Positions 1 to 7,096 of a stretch of DNA of 10,152 bases are shown piece by piece (position 1 is the first letter of the stretch; the number at the start of each line of letters is the position of its first letter). The stretch comes from BJHL01 sp035299305. GTDB taxonomy: Bacteria; Planctomycetota; Phycisphaerae; Phycisphaerales; UBA1924. A program made the translations under genes and the position numbers. A model generated the notes under the pieces. The model made no database searches and was not told the DNA's origin. It saw only the letters and a program-made list of their open reading frames with translations. The stretch is taken from NCBI GenBank assembly GCA_035299305.1, contig DATGWV010000102.1, forward strand, positions 1-10,152, read 5' to 3'.

Positions 1-221
1 TTGCGAAGCGCGATGAAGCGGTGGTGCGGAATGCACTGCCTGGTGTGATGTCGCGCGTGGGCAGTGCGCACAGTGTGACGTTGCAGGTGGATGAGCATGC
101 GCCGAGCGGGACGTGTGTGGCGCGGACGAGCGGCGGCGGCGTGATTGACGCGTCGCTGGAAACGCAGCTTGCGCGGATTGCTGAGTCGCTGGTGCCCGCG
201 CGCGAAGGTGGTGCGTCGTGA
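1..221 (+). CDS. fliH: FliH, flagellar export ATPase regulator (3' end only)
   Basis: This is the C-terminal part of FliH, the cytoplasmic protein that binds and holds back the FliI ATPase and docks it at the C-ring and export gate. The reading frame is already open at base 3 and runs to the TGA at 219-221, so the start lies upstream of the window. The visible tail, about 72 residues, has the typical FliH/YscL ending: a short strand-rich stretch, then a GGGVIDASLETQL motif, then an amphipathic helix (ARIAESLV). Family proteins share the 'G-x-IDASLetQL' pattern near the C-terminus, the part that contacts FliI. The stop overlaps the GTG start of fliI as GTGA, which fits translational coupling and also supports the assignment. 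The N-terminal part cannot be judged here. Confidence 0.85.
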   Translation, partial: AKRDEAVVRNALPGVMSRVGSAHSVTLQVDEHAPSGTCVARTSGGGVIDASLETQLARIAESLVPAREGGAS

Positions 222-1585
222 GCGTGCTCGCGCCAGCAATGGAAGTTGCAAGGAGATTGCAGCCGCTACGAATGTGCGGCGTGGTGAGCGCGGTGAAGGG
301 GCTCACGGTGCTGGTCGATGAATTGCCCGTGGGGGTGGGCACGGTTGTGCGCGTGGGCGGTGCGGGCGATGTTGATGGGCTGGGGCTTGGCGAGGTGGTG
401 GGCTTCACTCGCGACAGTGCGATTGTGATGATGCTGGGCAACACGGCGGGCATTCGCGCGGGACAGACGGTGGAAGCGCTGCAGAGTTCGCCGGTTGCGA
501 TGGTGGGTGATGCGATGCTGGGGCGGGTGATTGACGGGTTGTGCAGGCCGCTTGATGGCTTGGGCGCGATGCGCGAGTTGTCGCCACGTGCGATGCAGCC
601 GGATCCGATCAGTCCGATGCGTCGACGGCGGATTTCGCAGCCGCTGCGAGTGGGGCTGCGCGCGGTGGATTTGATGACGCCGATCGGTCGCGGGCAGCGC
701 ATGGGTGTGTTTGCGGGGCCTGGCGTGGGCAAGAGCACGCTTCTTGGCACGATTGCGCGGCGGACGAGTGCGGCGGTGAATGTGATTGCGCTGATCGGCG
801 AGCGCGGGCGCGAGGTTAAGGACTTCATTGAGCATGCGCTGGGGAGCGAGGGGCTGAAGCGCAGTGTGGTGGTGGTTGCGACGGGCGATGAGAGCCCGCT
901 GATGCGTGTGCGAGCGAGTCGATTGGCGTGCAGCGTCGCCGAGTTCTTTCGAGATCAAGGCAAAGACGTGCTGCTGATGATGGATTCGGTGACGCGGTTT
1001 GCGCATGCGCAGCGGCAGATCGGTTTGTCGGCGGGTGAGCCGCCTGCCACGAAGGGATACACGCCCAGCGTGTTTGCGCAGATGGCACTGCTGATGGAGC
1101 GAGCTGGTGCGCTGGAAGTGAGCGGAAGCGGCGGCAGTGGAGGGAGCATTACGGGGCTGTACACGATTCTGGTTGAAGGCGACGACATGACGGAGCCCAT
1201 CGCTGATGCAGCGCGTGGGATTTTGGACGGGCATGTGATGCTGTCGCGCAAGTTGGCGCAGAAGGCGCACTTTCCTGCGATTGACGTGCTGGATTCGGTG
1301 AGCCGCGTCGCGGATGACATTTCGCCCAAAGAGCACATGGAAGCGCGGCGGCAGGTGATGAAGACGCTGGCGACGTATCGCGACGTGGAGGACCTGGTGC
1401 AGATCGGGGCGTATGCGAAGGGGAGTAATCCTGAGGCGGACGCCGCGATTGAGTATCAGCGTGCGATTAACGAGATGCTGCGGCAGGGGAAGGATGAGGC
1501 GGAAGCGTTCGAGAAGGCGTATCCGCGGTTTGTGAAACTGGCGAAGGATGCGGCGGATGCGGGGAATCGCAAGGGGAAGAAGTGA
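218..1585 (+). CDS. fliI: FliI, flagellum-specific export ATPase
   Basis: FliI is the F1-beta-like hexameric ATPase of the flagellar type III export apparatus. It uses ATP hydrolysis to help unload substrates from chaperones at the export gate. Visible motifs are Walker A GPGVGKST (residues 167-174), the GERGRE segment (194-199), whose Glu195 matches the catalytic glutamate of the family, and Walker B VLLMMD (251-256) followed by SVTRFAHAQR. The N-terminal beta-barrel domain spans roughly residues 15-95. The C-terminal helical domain is complete, ending in a basic tail (NRKGKK). At 455 residues it is of normal length. The GTG start at 218 is chosen because it overlaps the fliH stop (GTGA) and has a purine-rich GAAGGTGG site at 203-210. 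A Sct-type injectisome ATPase is the close alternative, but the flagellar neighbours exclude it. Confidence 0.97.
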   Translation: MSVLAPAMEVARRLQPLRMCGVVSAVKGLTVLVDELPVGVGTVVRVGGAGDVDGLGLGEVVGFTRDSAIVMMLGNTAGIRAGQTVEALQSSPVAMVGDAMLGRVIDGLCRPLDGLGAMRELSPRAMQPDPISPMRRRRISQPLRVGLRAVDLMTPIGRGQRMGVFAGPGVGKSTLLGTIARRTSAAVNVIALIGERGREVKDFIEHALGSEGLKRSVVVVATGDESPLMRVRASRLACSVAEFFRDQGKDVLLMMDSVTRFAHAQRQIGLSAGEPPATKGYTPSVFAQMALLMERAGALEVSGSGGSGGSITGLYTILVEGDDMTEPIADAARGILDGHVMLSRKLAQKAHFPAIDVLDSVSRVADDISPKEHMEARRQVMKTLATYRDVEDLVQIGAYAKGSNPEADAAIEYQRAINEMLRQGKDEAEAFEKAYPRFVKLAKDAADAGNRKGKK

Positions 1586-1590
1586 GATAG

Positions 1591-2073
1591 ATGGCGAAGT
1601 TCGTGTTCAATCTTGAGGCTGTGCGAAAGCAGCGGACCGCGCTGGAGAAGCAGCGCATGGTTGCCGTGGCCGAGTTGGAGCGCGAACGGTTGACGCTGGA
1701 GGATCGTATTCGGGCTGCGCATGAGAGCGTGGAAGCGGAGCGGCTGGAGCTGCGCGAGCAGTTGAGCGGGATGCGCGAGGGAGAGGGGAGATTGGTTGAT
1801 TTGCGCGGTGTGCGATTTCAGGCTGGGGCGGCGGTGGTGTTGCGAGCGCGGACGCAGCAACTGGTGTTGCAACTGGCGGGGTTGCACAAGCGGCTGGAGA
1901 AAGCGCGTGAGGAACTGCGGCAGGCGGTTGCGGCGCGGAAAGCGGTTGATCTGCTGCGGGATCGGCGATTTGAGGAATGGCGACGCGAGTTGGCGCGGCG
2001 TGAGGCGATGACGCTGGATGAATTGGCGACGATGCGCGGTGTGCGAGACGAAGCGACTGAGGTGCAGGCATGA
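1591..2073 (+). CDS. fliJ: FliJ, flagellar export chaperone / ATPase stalk
   Basis: FliJ is a cytoplasmic coiled-coil protein that sits in the centre of the FliI ring, like the gamma stalk of F1, and links it to FlhA; it also escorts chaperones. This 160-residue product is almost entirely charged helix. It starts with the typical FliJ pattern MAKFVFNLEAVRKQR and continues with long Glu/Arg/Leu heptads to about residue 145. The sequence is weakly conserved across the family, so the call rests on this N-terminal pattern, length, coiled-coil nature and position directly after fliI. The start ATG lies 5 bases past the fliI stop, with a purine-rich stretch (AAGGGGAAGAAG, about 1570-1581) upstream. 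The stop overlaps the next gene as ATGA. Confidence 0.88.
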   Translation: MAKFVFNLEAVRKQRTALEKQRMVAVAELERERLTLEDRIRAAHESVEAERLELREQLSGMREGEGRLVDLRGVRFQAGAAVVLRARTQQLVLQLAGLHKRLEKAREELRQAVAARKAVDLLRDRRFEEWRRELARREAMTLDELATMRGVRDEATEVQA

Positions 2074-2828
2074 AAACGTTGTGGAACATCATCAGTGTGA
2101 TCGCGGTGGCGAACTTGCTCGCGCTGGGCGGGCTGCTGCTGTGGCTCAAGAGCAGTGACCGCGTGGATGTTGATCGCGCACGTGCGGTGCGACAGATGTT
2201 CAGCACGACCGTGACGGCGGATAAGGCAAAGGCCGACGCGGCGGCGAAGGAAGTGGAAGCCGCGAAGGTGAAAACGGAGGAAGAGGCGAAGGCCGCGAAG
2301 CCGCCGCTGACGGCGAGTGAGAAGTTGCAGTCGCGCGTGGAGCTGACGAAGCTGGATGAGCAGCGTGCGCAGCGCATGCAGCGCGAAGCGGCGGATTTGC
2401 GGGCGGCTTTGGCGAAGGAACGTGAAGAGCTGGACAAGCGGTGGGCGCAGCTGGAAACGGATCGCAAGGCGTTTGAGCAGTTGGTGGCTGACAGCACGAG
2501 CGGCGTGAGTGATGAGCAGTTTCGCAAATCGCTGGATGTGCTGCAAGGGCTGAAGGCTCCGGCGGCGAAGCAGATTTTGGTGCAGATGTTGAACGATGCG
2601 AATGTCACGCCAGGAGATCTGCCAGCCGAAGCAAACGCGCAAGTCACTGCCCCGCAGCCGCGTGAGACGCGCATGAAGCGCGTGACGGAGTATCTCAACG
2701 CGATGGATGAGCGGGCACGGGGGCGGATCATGGCGGAGTTCACGAAGGACGATCCGGCGTTGGCAGCGGAGTTGCTTGATGCGCTGCGTCGGCATGGGCA
2801 ATTTGCTCGTGCCGATGGAGCACCATGA
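2070..2828 (+). CDS. YlxF/MotE-like membrane-anchored coiled-coil protein
   Basis: The 252-residue product has one N-terminal membrane segment (about residues 7-26), then a long Lys/Glu/Ala coiled coil (about 40-145), then a helical C-terminal region (about 149-252). The C-terminal part contains VLQGLKAPAAKQILVQML and YLNAMDERARGRIMAEFTKDD. These resemble the repeated helices of the MgtE N-terminal/MotE family ('M-x-P-x-x-AA-x-I-L'). In Bacillus the gene at exactly this place, between fliJ and fliK, is ylxF, a member of this family. In rhizobia MotE is a periplasmic chaperone of the MotC motor protein. The role here is unproven; it may stabilise a basal-body or stator part outside the membrane. 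The ATG overlaps the fliJ stop (ATGA) with GAGG at 2059-2062, and the stop overlaps fliK in the same way, so the three genes are probably translated together. Confidence 0.68.
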   Translation: MKTLWNIISVIAVANLLALGGLLLWLKSSDRVDVDRARAVRQMFSTTVTADKAKADAAAKEVEAAKVKTEEEAKAAKPPLTASEKLQSRVELTKLDEQRAQRMQREAADLRAALAKEREELDKRWAQLETDRKAFEQLVADSTSGVSDEQFRKSLDVLQGLKAPAAKQILVQMLNDANVTPGDLPAEANAQVTAPQPRETRMKRVTEYLNAMDERARGRIMAEFTKDDPALAAELLDALRRHGQFARADGAP

Positions 2829-4132
2829 GAACCAGCGCAAGCGAAACAAACAACATGGCGGCGGGCGTGGCGCAGTTTCCGACGGGAAGCGCGGAAACGA
2901 CGCGCAATGGTGAGGAGACGGGGCAGAACTTTGATGCGCAGGTCGCGATGTTGCTGCGCGCGGTGGCACCCAAGAGCGAGCAGGTGGAGAAGCAGGCGGA
3001 GTTGACGCCTGTTGGCAAGCCCAAGGCGCGGAAGCGGGATCGTGATGTGGGCGCGGACGCCAATCCGTTAGGCATGCAGTGGGGCACGATGGTCGCGGAT
3101 CAGGCCAAGGTTGATGTTGCCGAGCGCAACGCGAAGGAACTTCGCACGCGCGGCGAGCGAACCGAGCCGGAGCGTGCGGGACCGCAAGAAACTGCGAACT
3201 CGGGCCGGGAGCGAGTGAGCAAGGAGTCAGGGGATTCGACGCAATCGTCGATGGTGGCGGGGGCGACGCGAGCGGAGAGCGCCGGAAAGTCAGGCGATGC
3301 GGCGCAGGCGACGCCGGTTGCAGCGATGGCGCGGCAGAGCGCGGCAGTGGCTGCGACTTCGCAATCGCAGCAGCGAAGCGAAGGTGCGAAGGCCGGAAAC
3401 GGAGCGGCGGTTGGGGGTGTGACGGCGACTGGGCGAAATGGCAATGTCGAAACGCGAGTAGGCGTGCAAGCGCAGGCGGCACCGGCACAGGTGACTGAGC
3501 GCGGGCATCAGCAGACGCACGTCGTGGGTGTGGGCGGGGCGAAGGCGAACCGGGGCGATGCGTTCAAGCAATTGCTGCAGGCGGCGCAGCCCACGAAGCG
3601 GGCGGTGGAGCAGCAGCAGGTGACGCAGGTTGCGCTGAAGGCCTTGGGGATGGCGCTCAAGGAGGGCGGCGGCGAGGTGGTAATGAAACTCGCGCCGGAG
3701 GCGTTGGGGCAGGTGAAGGTGCAGTTGCAAGTGCGCGACGCGGCGGTGGATGCGGTGTTTACGACCAGCACGGCGTCGGCACGGCAGTTGCTGGAAGCAA
3801 GAACGGACTCGCTGCGCGAGGCGCTGGAGGCGCGTGGGCTGCGAGTTGATTCGATAGTCGTGGATGGGCCAAGCAAGGATGCGCAACCCATCACGCAGCA
3901 GTTGCCGGCGAAGGCGCAGGATGCGCACACGCCGACGAGCAGCCAAGGCGGAGCCTTGGGCGGTGCCACGGATGGCGGCATGAACAACGGGTTGGGCGGC
4001 AGCGGCGGCGAGCAGCAGCAGCACGCGGCGCAGGATGCGCAGCGCGGGCAAGCTGAGGCGGCTGATGTCGCGCTGTGGGACTTCCCGCCGGCAACGAGCG
4101 TGACGGCGGCAGGTCTTGAATGGGTGGCGTGA
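2825..4132 (+). CDS. fliK: FliK, flagellar hook-length control protein
   Basis: FliK is the secreted ruler that measures the hook and switches the export gate from hook to filament substrates through FlhB. The 435-residue product shows the usual two-part layout. Residues 1 to about 265 are low-complexity, rich in Ala, Gln, Gly, Glu and Thr, as expected for the unfolded ruler part. The conserved C-terminal switch domain covers about 270-350. It contains ALGMALKEGGGEVVMKLAPEALGQVKVQLQ-type sequence, with LAPEALGQVKV at residues 289-299, followed by ARQLLEARTDSLREALEARGLRV. That matches the family core 'L-x-P-x-x-LG-x-v-x-V...Lr..L...G'. A Gly/Gln-rich tail follows. The start ATG overlaps the previous stop (ATGA) and has GGAG at 2817-2820, 4 bases upstream. 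Confidence 0.9.
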   Translation: MRTSASETNNMAAGVAQFPTGSAETTRNGEETGQNFDAQVAMLLRAVAPKSEQVEKQAELTPVGKPKARKRDRDVGADANPLGMQWGTMVADQAKVDVAERNAKELRTRGERTEPERAGPQETANSGRERVSKESGDSTQSSMVAGATRAESAGKSGDAAQATPVAAMARQSAAVAATSQSQQRSEGAKAGNGAAVGGVTATGRNGNVETRVGVQAQAAPAQVTERGHQQTHVVGVGGAKANRGDAFKQLLQAAQPTKRAVEQQQVTQVALKALGMALKEGGGEVVMKLAPEALGQVKVQLQVRDAAVDAVFTTSTASARQLLEARTDSLREALEARGLRVDSIVVDGPSKDAQPITQQLPAKAQDAHTPTSSQGGALGGATDGGMNNGLGGSGGEQQQHAAQDAQRGQAEAADVALWDFPPATSVTAAGLEWVA

Positions 4133-4135
4133 GCC

Positions 4136-4140
4136 GGAGG
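4136..4140 (+). promoter_or_regulatory. Shine-Dalgarno site fixing the flgD start
   Basis: GGAGG lies 5 bases before the ATG at 4146. It decides the flgD start in favour of 4146 over an in-frame ATG at 4116, which lies inside fliK and would add ten residues unlike FlgD. Confidence 0.8.
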
Positions 4141-4145
4141 TTGAT

Positions 4146-4580
4146 ATGAGTACGGTGACGGCACTTGGCAGCGGCGCGAGCAGCAGCAAAGCTGGCGTGG
4201 GATTCAGTGGACTCTCCAGCGAGGATTTCACGAAGATCGTGCTGACGGAACTGAGCAAGCAGGACCCGCTGCAGCCTAACGACACCAATGCGCTGCTGCA
4301 ACAGCTCTCGACGATTCGCTCCATTCAGAGCGATACGGACCTGACGGACTCGCTCAAGAGCCTGACGAAGCAGAATGACTTCGCGGCGGCCGCGACGCTC
4401 ATCGGCAAGAGTGTGAGCGGGGTGACGGAACAAGGCGCGCGTGTGATCGGCACGGTCGCGAGTGTCGGGCGCACGAAAGATACGTCGCTGGTGAAGCTGG
4501 CTTCGGGCGAAATTCTCGACTTCAAGAACGTGGATCGCATCGATGCGCCGCGCGAAACAACAACGACCCAAGGCAACTGA
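4146..4580 (+). CDS. flgD: FlgD, hook capping / scaffold protein (short form)
   Basis: FlgD caps the growing hook at its distal end and directs FlgE polymerisation. The 144-residue product has a short Ser/Gly-rich leader, then the diagnostic N-terminal motif FTKIVLTELSKQDPLQPND at residues 28-46, followed by TNALLQQLSTIRSIQS. Families show 'FL-x-LLvtQLknQDPlnPmdn...LAq-f-s-leq' here. A small beta-rich part (about 85-135) follows, and then the protein ends. The C-terminal FnIII/Tudor-like domains of enterobacterial FlgD (about 230 residues) are missing. The length matches Bacillus-type short FlgD, so this is probably a natural short form and not a truncation. It begins 13 bases after the fliK stop behind a strong GGAGG. 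The order fliK-flgD is the standard one. Confidence 0.93.
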   Translation: MSTVTALGSGASSSKAGVGFSGLSSEDFTKIVLTELSKQDPLQPNDTNALLQQLSTIRSIQSDTDLTDSLKSLTKQNDFAAAATLIGKSVSGVTEQGARVIGTVASVGRTKDTSLVKLASGEILDFKNVDRIDAPRETTTTQGN

Positions 4581-4582
4581 TC

Positions 4583-4587
4583 GGAGG
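4583..4587 (+). promoter_or_regulatory. Shine-Dalgarno site for the TIGR02530-type gene
   Basis: GGAGG lies 5 bases before the ATG at 4593, immediately after the flgD stop. It supports both the start choice and the reality of this small gene. Confidence 0.75.
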
Positions 4588-4592
4588 CGAGC

Positions 4593-5078
4593 ATGACGCA
4601 GGCAACGGACATGCTGCGGGCGCTGGGCGGCAACATGCTGCGCGGCAGCGGGCCCACGCTGGGGCGGAGCGGATCGCTCGACTTTGCGCAGTTGCTGCAA
4701 CAGGCGCGAGCGGGTGAGATTTCCAGCGGCATGCAGGTGCGCGTGGCGCAGGGATCGGGTGTTGAACTTTCGAGCGAGCAATTGTCGCGACTGAGCGCGG
4801 CGGCGGACTTGGCGGAAGCACATGGCGCATCGCGGGCGGCATTTGTGATTGACGGGAAGCTGGTCGCGATGGATGTGCCCACACGGATGGTGACGGGCGC
4901 GATTGATGCGAGCAGCACTGGCGTTGTTGAGGGAATTGATGCGCTGGTGACGGTTGCGGCAAAGGACGCGAAGGGAGCAGCGGGAGTGGTGCAGCCGCCA
5001 CACGCGCTGGGGACGCAGCAGCCGATGAATTCGAGCTTGCTGGATGCGCTGGCTCGGCGCGATGTGACGGCGTCGTAA
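4593..5078 (+). CDS. Flagellar operon protein, TIGR02530-like
   Basis: This 161-residue, soluble-looking product resembles the small 'flagellar operon protein' family (TIGR02530/PF12611, recalled from memory), usually encoded between flgD and flgE. Its molecular role is not known to me. The visible pattern fits: SLDFAQLLQQA (about 28-38), then VELSSEQLSRLSAAADLAEAHGASRAAFVIDGKLVAMDVPTRMVTG (about 57-102), then GVVEGIDALV (110-119). Family members show 'F-x-x-lL...l-s-x-x-x-l-x-x-a-x-x-A-x-x-KG-x-x-x-s-l-v-l-i...V-x-n-r-t-v-i-t...IDg-x-v'. The C-terminal 40 residues look variable. There is no signal peptide or membrane segment, so it probably acts in the cytoplasm or is an export substrate or chaperone. 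It is the last gene of the tightly packed first block. Confidence 0.75.
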   Translation: MTQATDMLRALGGNMLRGSGPTLGRSGSLDFAQLLQQARAGEISSGMQVRVAQGSGVELSSEQLSRLSAAADLAEAHGASRAAFVIDGKLVAMDVPTRMVTGAIDASSTGVVEGIDALVTVAAKDAKGAAGVVQPPHALGTQQPMNSSLLDALARRDVTAS

Positions 5079-5088
5079 CTCTGTGAAT

Positions 5089-5158
5089 GCAAGTATGGCG
5101 GCGTGCGTACGCGAGCGAAGGCTTGGAGCGCACGCGGTTTTGTTTTTGCGCCATATGC
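5089..5158 (+). terminator. Nested inverted repeat with T-rich tract; possible terminator or attenuator
   Basis: The gap before flgE holds two nested repeats. The inner arms GCGTGCG (5101-5107) and CGCACGC (5129-5135) are perfect 7-base complements around a 21-base loop. They are followed two bases later by TTTTGTTTTT (5138-5147), as in an intrinsic terminator. The outer arms TATGGCG (5094-5100) and CGCCATA (5149-5155) are also perfect, and GCA (5089-5091) pairs with TGC (5156-5158) across a two-base bulge. The T tract therefore lies inside the outer stem. This could end or reduce transcription of the export block, or form a switchable terminator controlling flgE. The wide inner loop lowers confidence in simple termination. 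Confidence 0.42.
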
Positions 5159-5228
5159 GGGAAATGTCGCTGATTTGCGCGAGTTATTTGGTCACTGCTT
5201 CGGCATGAGGTTCGCGTGAGCAACGGAC

Positions 5229-6986
5229 ATGGCAAGCACTACTGCGCTGTTCACCGGGTTGTCTGGACTCAATGCCAACAGCCGCAACCTCGATGTGATC
5301 GGCAACAACATCGCGAACGTGAACACGACTGCGTTCAAGAGCAGTCGGCTCATGTTCAGCAATATGTTCAGCCGGAACATGCGTGCGGGCACGGCGCCGG
5401 CGGAGACGACAGGCGGCACGAACCCGTATCAGATCGGGCTGGGTGTCAACGTCTCGGGCACACAGCGCAACATGACGGGCGGCACGATCAGCGCGTCGGG
5501 CGATGGGCGCGATCTGGCGATTGATGGCAACGGGTTCTTTGTGGTGCAGCGCGGCGAGACGCAGTACTACACGCGGGCGGGAGCATTTCGGCAGAATGCG
5601 ATCAACGAACTGATTGACATCTCGGGCAATCGTGTGATGGGATATGGCGTTGATGAAGAGTTCAACATCATTCCTGGCATTTTGCAACCGCTCGAAGTTC
5701 CGACGGGGCAACTGACAATTGCACAGGCGACGCAGACGGCGCGAGTGGGAGGGAATCTGAATGCGAATGGGCCGCTGCCGACTGGCGGCTCGCGCATTGC
5801 ACTTGGTGGGACGGAAGTGCTGGGGTTTCAAGCGATTCCGGGTGCGACTCCGGCGCCTGGCGCGGGTAATGTGCTGGAGGCAACGACGCGGCTGATTGAT
5901 GTGGAAGATCCGGGGCAGCCCGGCAGTGGGGCGTCGTGGTTTGCAGTGGGGCAGACGTTTGAACTCCGCAATGTGTCCAAGGGCACGCGGCTGCTGCCTG
6001 CCGCGACGCTTGAGATCACGGCGAGCACGACGGTGCAGGAACTGATGACGTTTCTTACGCAGTCGCTTGGGATCAACACGACTGTCGGCAACAACCCCGA
6101 TGGCGGCACGCCCGGTGTGACGCTTGATCCGGCGACGGGATTCATCAACATTGTGGGGAATGCGGGGTCGAGCAATGACCTGCAGATTCAGCCTGCTGAT
6201 GCACGGTTGTTGAACGCGGATGGGAGCATCGCGCGATATCCGCTCGTACCGACCAAGACGGCGAGCGCGGATGGCGAGAGCAAGCGCACGGCGTTTGTCG
6301 CGTTTGATTCGCTTGGTACGCCGGTGGAGATCGACATCACGATGGCGATTGAAAGTCGCAGCGACGCGGGAACAACGTGGCGCTACTACGTCGAGAGCGG
6401 CGATAACGCGACGACGGGACTCGCGGTGTCGACAGGCACCATCAGCTTTGACAATGAAGGACGACTGATCACACGGACACCGGCGAGTATCACAGTGAAC
6501 CGCACCAACAGCGGAGCGGTGACGCCGCTTACGTTTGAGTTTGAGTTTGGCGGCGGGGATGACACGCTGAGCAGCTTGACGGATACGTCGAGCGAAATTG
6601 CGATCACGTTTCGCGATGGCGCGCCGATCGGCACGCTGACGAGCTACGCAGTGGGCGTGGATGGGACGATTGAAGGCGTGTTCAGCAATGGGCTGATTCG
6701 CACGCTTGGGCAGGTTGCACTCGCGACGTTTACGAACACCGAAGGGCTCGTGGACGAGGGCGGCAATCTGTTTCGCGTGGGTGCCAATTCGGGCACGCCT
6801 GTCATCACGACGCCTGGACAGATGGGTGCGGGGTTCATCACGAGCGGCGCGCTGGAACTGTCGAACGTTGACATTGGCGAAGAGTTCATCAAGATGATTC
6901 TCACGAGCACGGGTTACTCGGCGAACAGCCGGGTCATCCGTACGGCAGACGAACTGATGCAGCAGTTGCTGGTTTTGGGCCGCTAA
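5229..6986 (+). CDS. flgE: FlgE, flagellar hook protein
   Basis: FlgE is the exported subunit that polymerises into the curved hook, the universal joint between rod and filament. The N-terminus has the rod/hook signature NNIANVNTTAFK at residues 26-37, in the usual amphipathic helix of domain D0. IDGNGFF (98-104) and the YYTRAGAF segment mark the start of D1. FDSLGTP (359-365) is the typical FlgE motif of the outer domain. The C-terminus has SGALELSNVDIGEEFIKMI then TADELMQQLL, matching the family's C-terminal D0 helix. At 585 residues it is longer than the roughly 400 of Escherichia coli FlgE; the extra length is in the middle, surface-exposed domains. No cysteine is present. Only a weak GTGAG (5216-5220) precedes the ATG. 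It may have its own transcription start, given the structure just upstream. Confidence 0.96.
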   Translation: MASTTALFTGLSGLNANSRNLDVIGNNIANVNTTAFKSSRLMFSNMFSRNMRAGTAPAETTGGTNPYQIGLGVNVSGTQRNMTGGTISASGDGRDLAIDGNGFFVVQRGETQYYTRAGAFRQNAINELIDISGNRVMGYGVDEEFNIIPGILQPLEVPTGQLTIAQATQTARVGGNLNANGPLPTGGSRIALGGTEVLGFQAIPGATPAPGAGNVLEATTRLIDVEDPGQPGSGASWFAVGQTFELRNVSKGTRLLPAATLEITASTTVQELMTFLTQSLGINTTVGNNPDGGTPGVTLDPATGFINIVGNAGSSNDLQIQPADARLLNADGSIARYPLVPTKTASADGESKRTAFVAFDSLGTPVEIDITMAIESRSDAGTTWRYYVESGDNATTGLAVSTGTISFDNEGRLITRTPASITVNRTNSGAVTPLTFEFEFGGGDDTLSSLTDTSSEIAITFRDGAPIGTLTSYAVGVDGTIEGVFSNGLIRTLGQVALATFTNTEGLVDEGGNLFRVGANSGTPVITTPGQMGAGFITSGALELSNVDIGEEFIKMILTSTGYSANSRVIRTADELMQQLLVLGR

Positions 6987-7069
6987 AGCGACATGGCGAG
7001 ATAGCGGTGCGGCGCAAACTGATGACGTTGCTGCGACTTTCGCGAATTCTCGCACATGCGCTCAAGTGC

Positions 7070-7083
7070 GGGTGTTATCACCC
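7070..7083. repeat. Small perfect hairpin before the orphan membrane gene
   Basis: GGGTG-TTAT-CACCC forms a five-base stem with a four-base loop, 13 bases before the ATG at 7097 and directly beside its weak GAAG ribosome site (7085-7088). It could be an mRNA hairpin affecting translation or a small operator. It lacks a T tract, so it is not a terminator. Short hairpins are common by chance in GC-rich DNA. Confidence 0.3.
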
Positions 7084-7096
7084 CGAAGAACCCATC

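Noticed and set aside
218..1585. ATPase of a virulence-type injectisome in place of FliI
   Set aside because: All neighbours are flagellar (FliJ, FliK, FlgD, FlgE, FliN), so an injectisome origin is not supported.
1818..3488. Long minus-strand open frames opposite fliJ, the ylxF-like gene and fliK
   Set aside because: They are rich in Pro, Ser, Arg and Leu, span several real genes and have no family features. They are shadows of biased coding on the + strand.
4116..4145. In-frame ATG upstream of flgD at 4116
   Set aside because: It lies inside fliK and has a poorer ribosome site. GGAGG at 4136-4140 points to the ATG at 4146.
5136..5149. GG-N10-GC spacing like a sigma54 promoter before flgE
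   Set aside because: Only the TTGC half fits; the -24 half reads CGGTTT and not TGGCAC. The T run is better explained as part of the inverted-repeat structure.
5184..7055. A long open frame on the minus strand opposite flgE
   Set aside because: Its product is Arg/His/Ala-rich with no domain pattern, and it lies fully opposite the clearly real flgE. Such frames arise from the codon bias of GC-rich genes.
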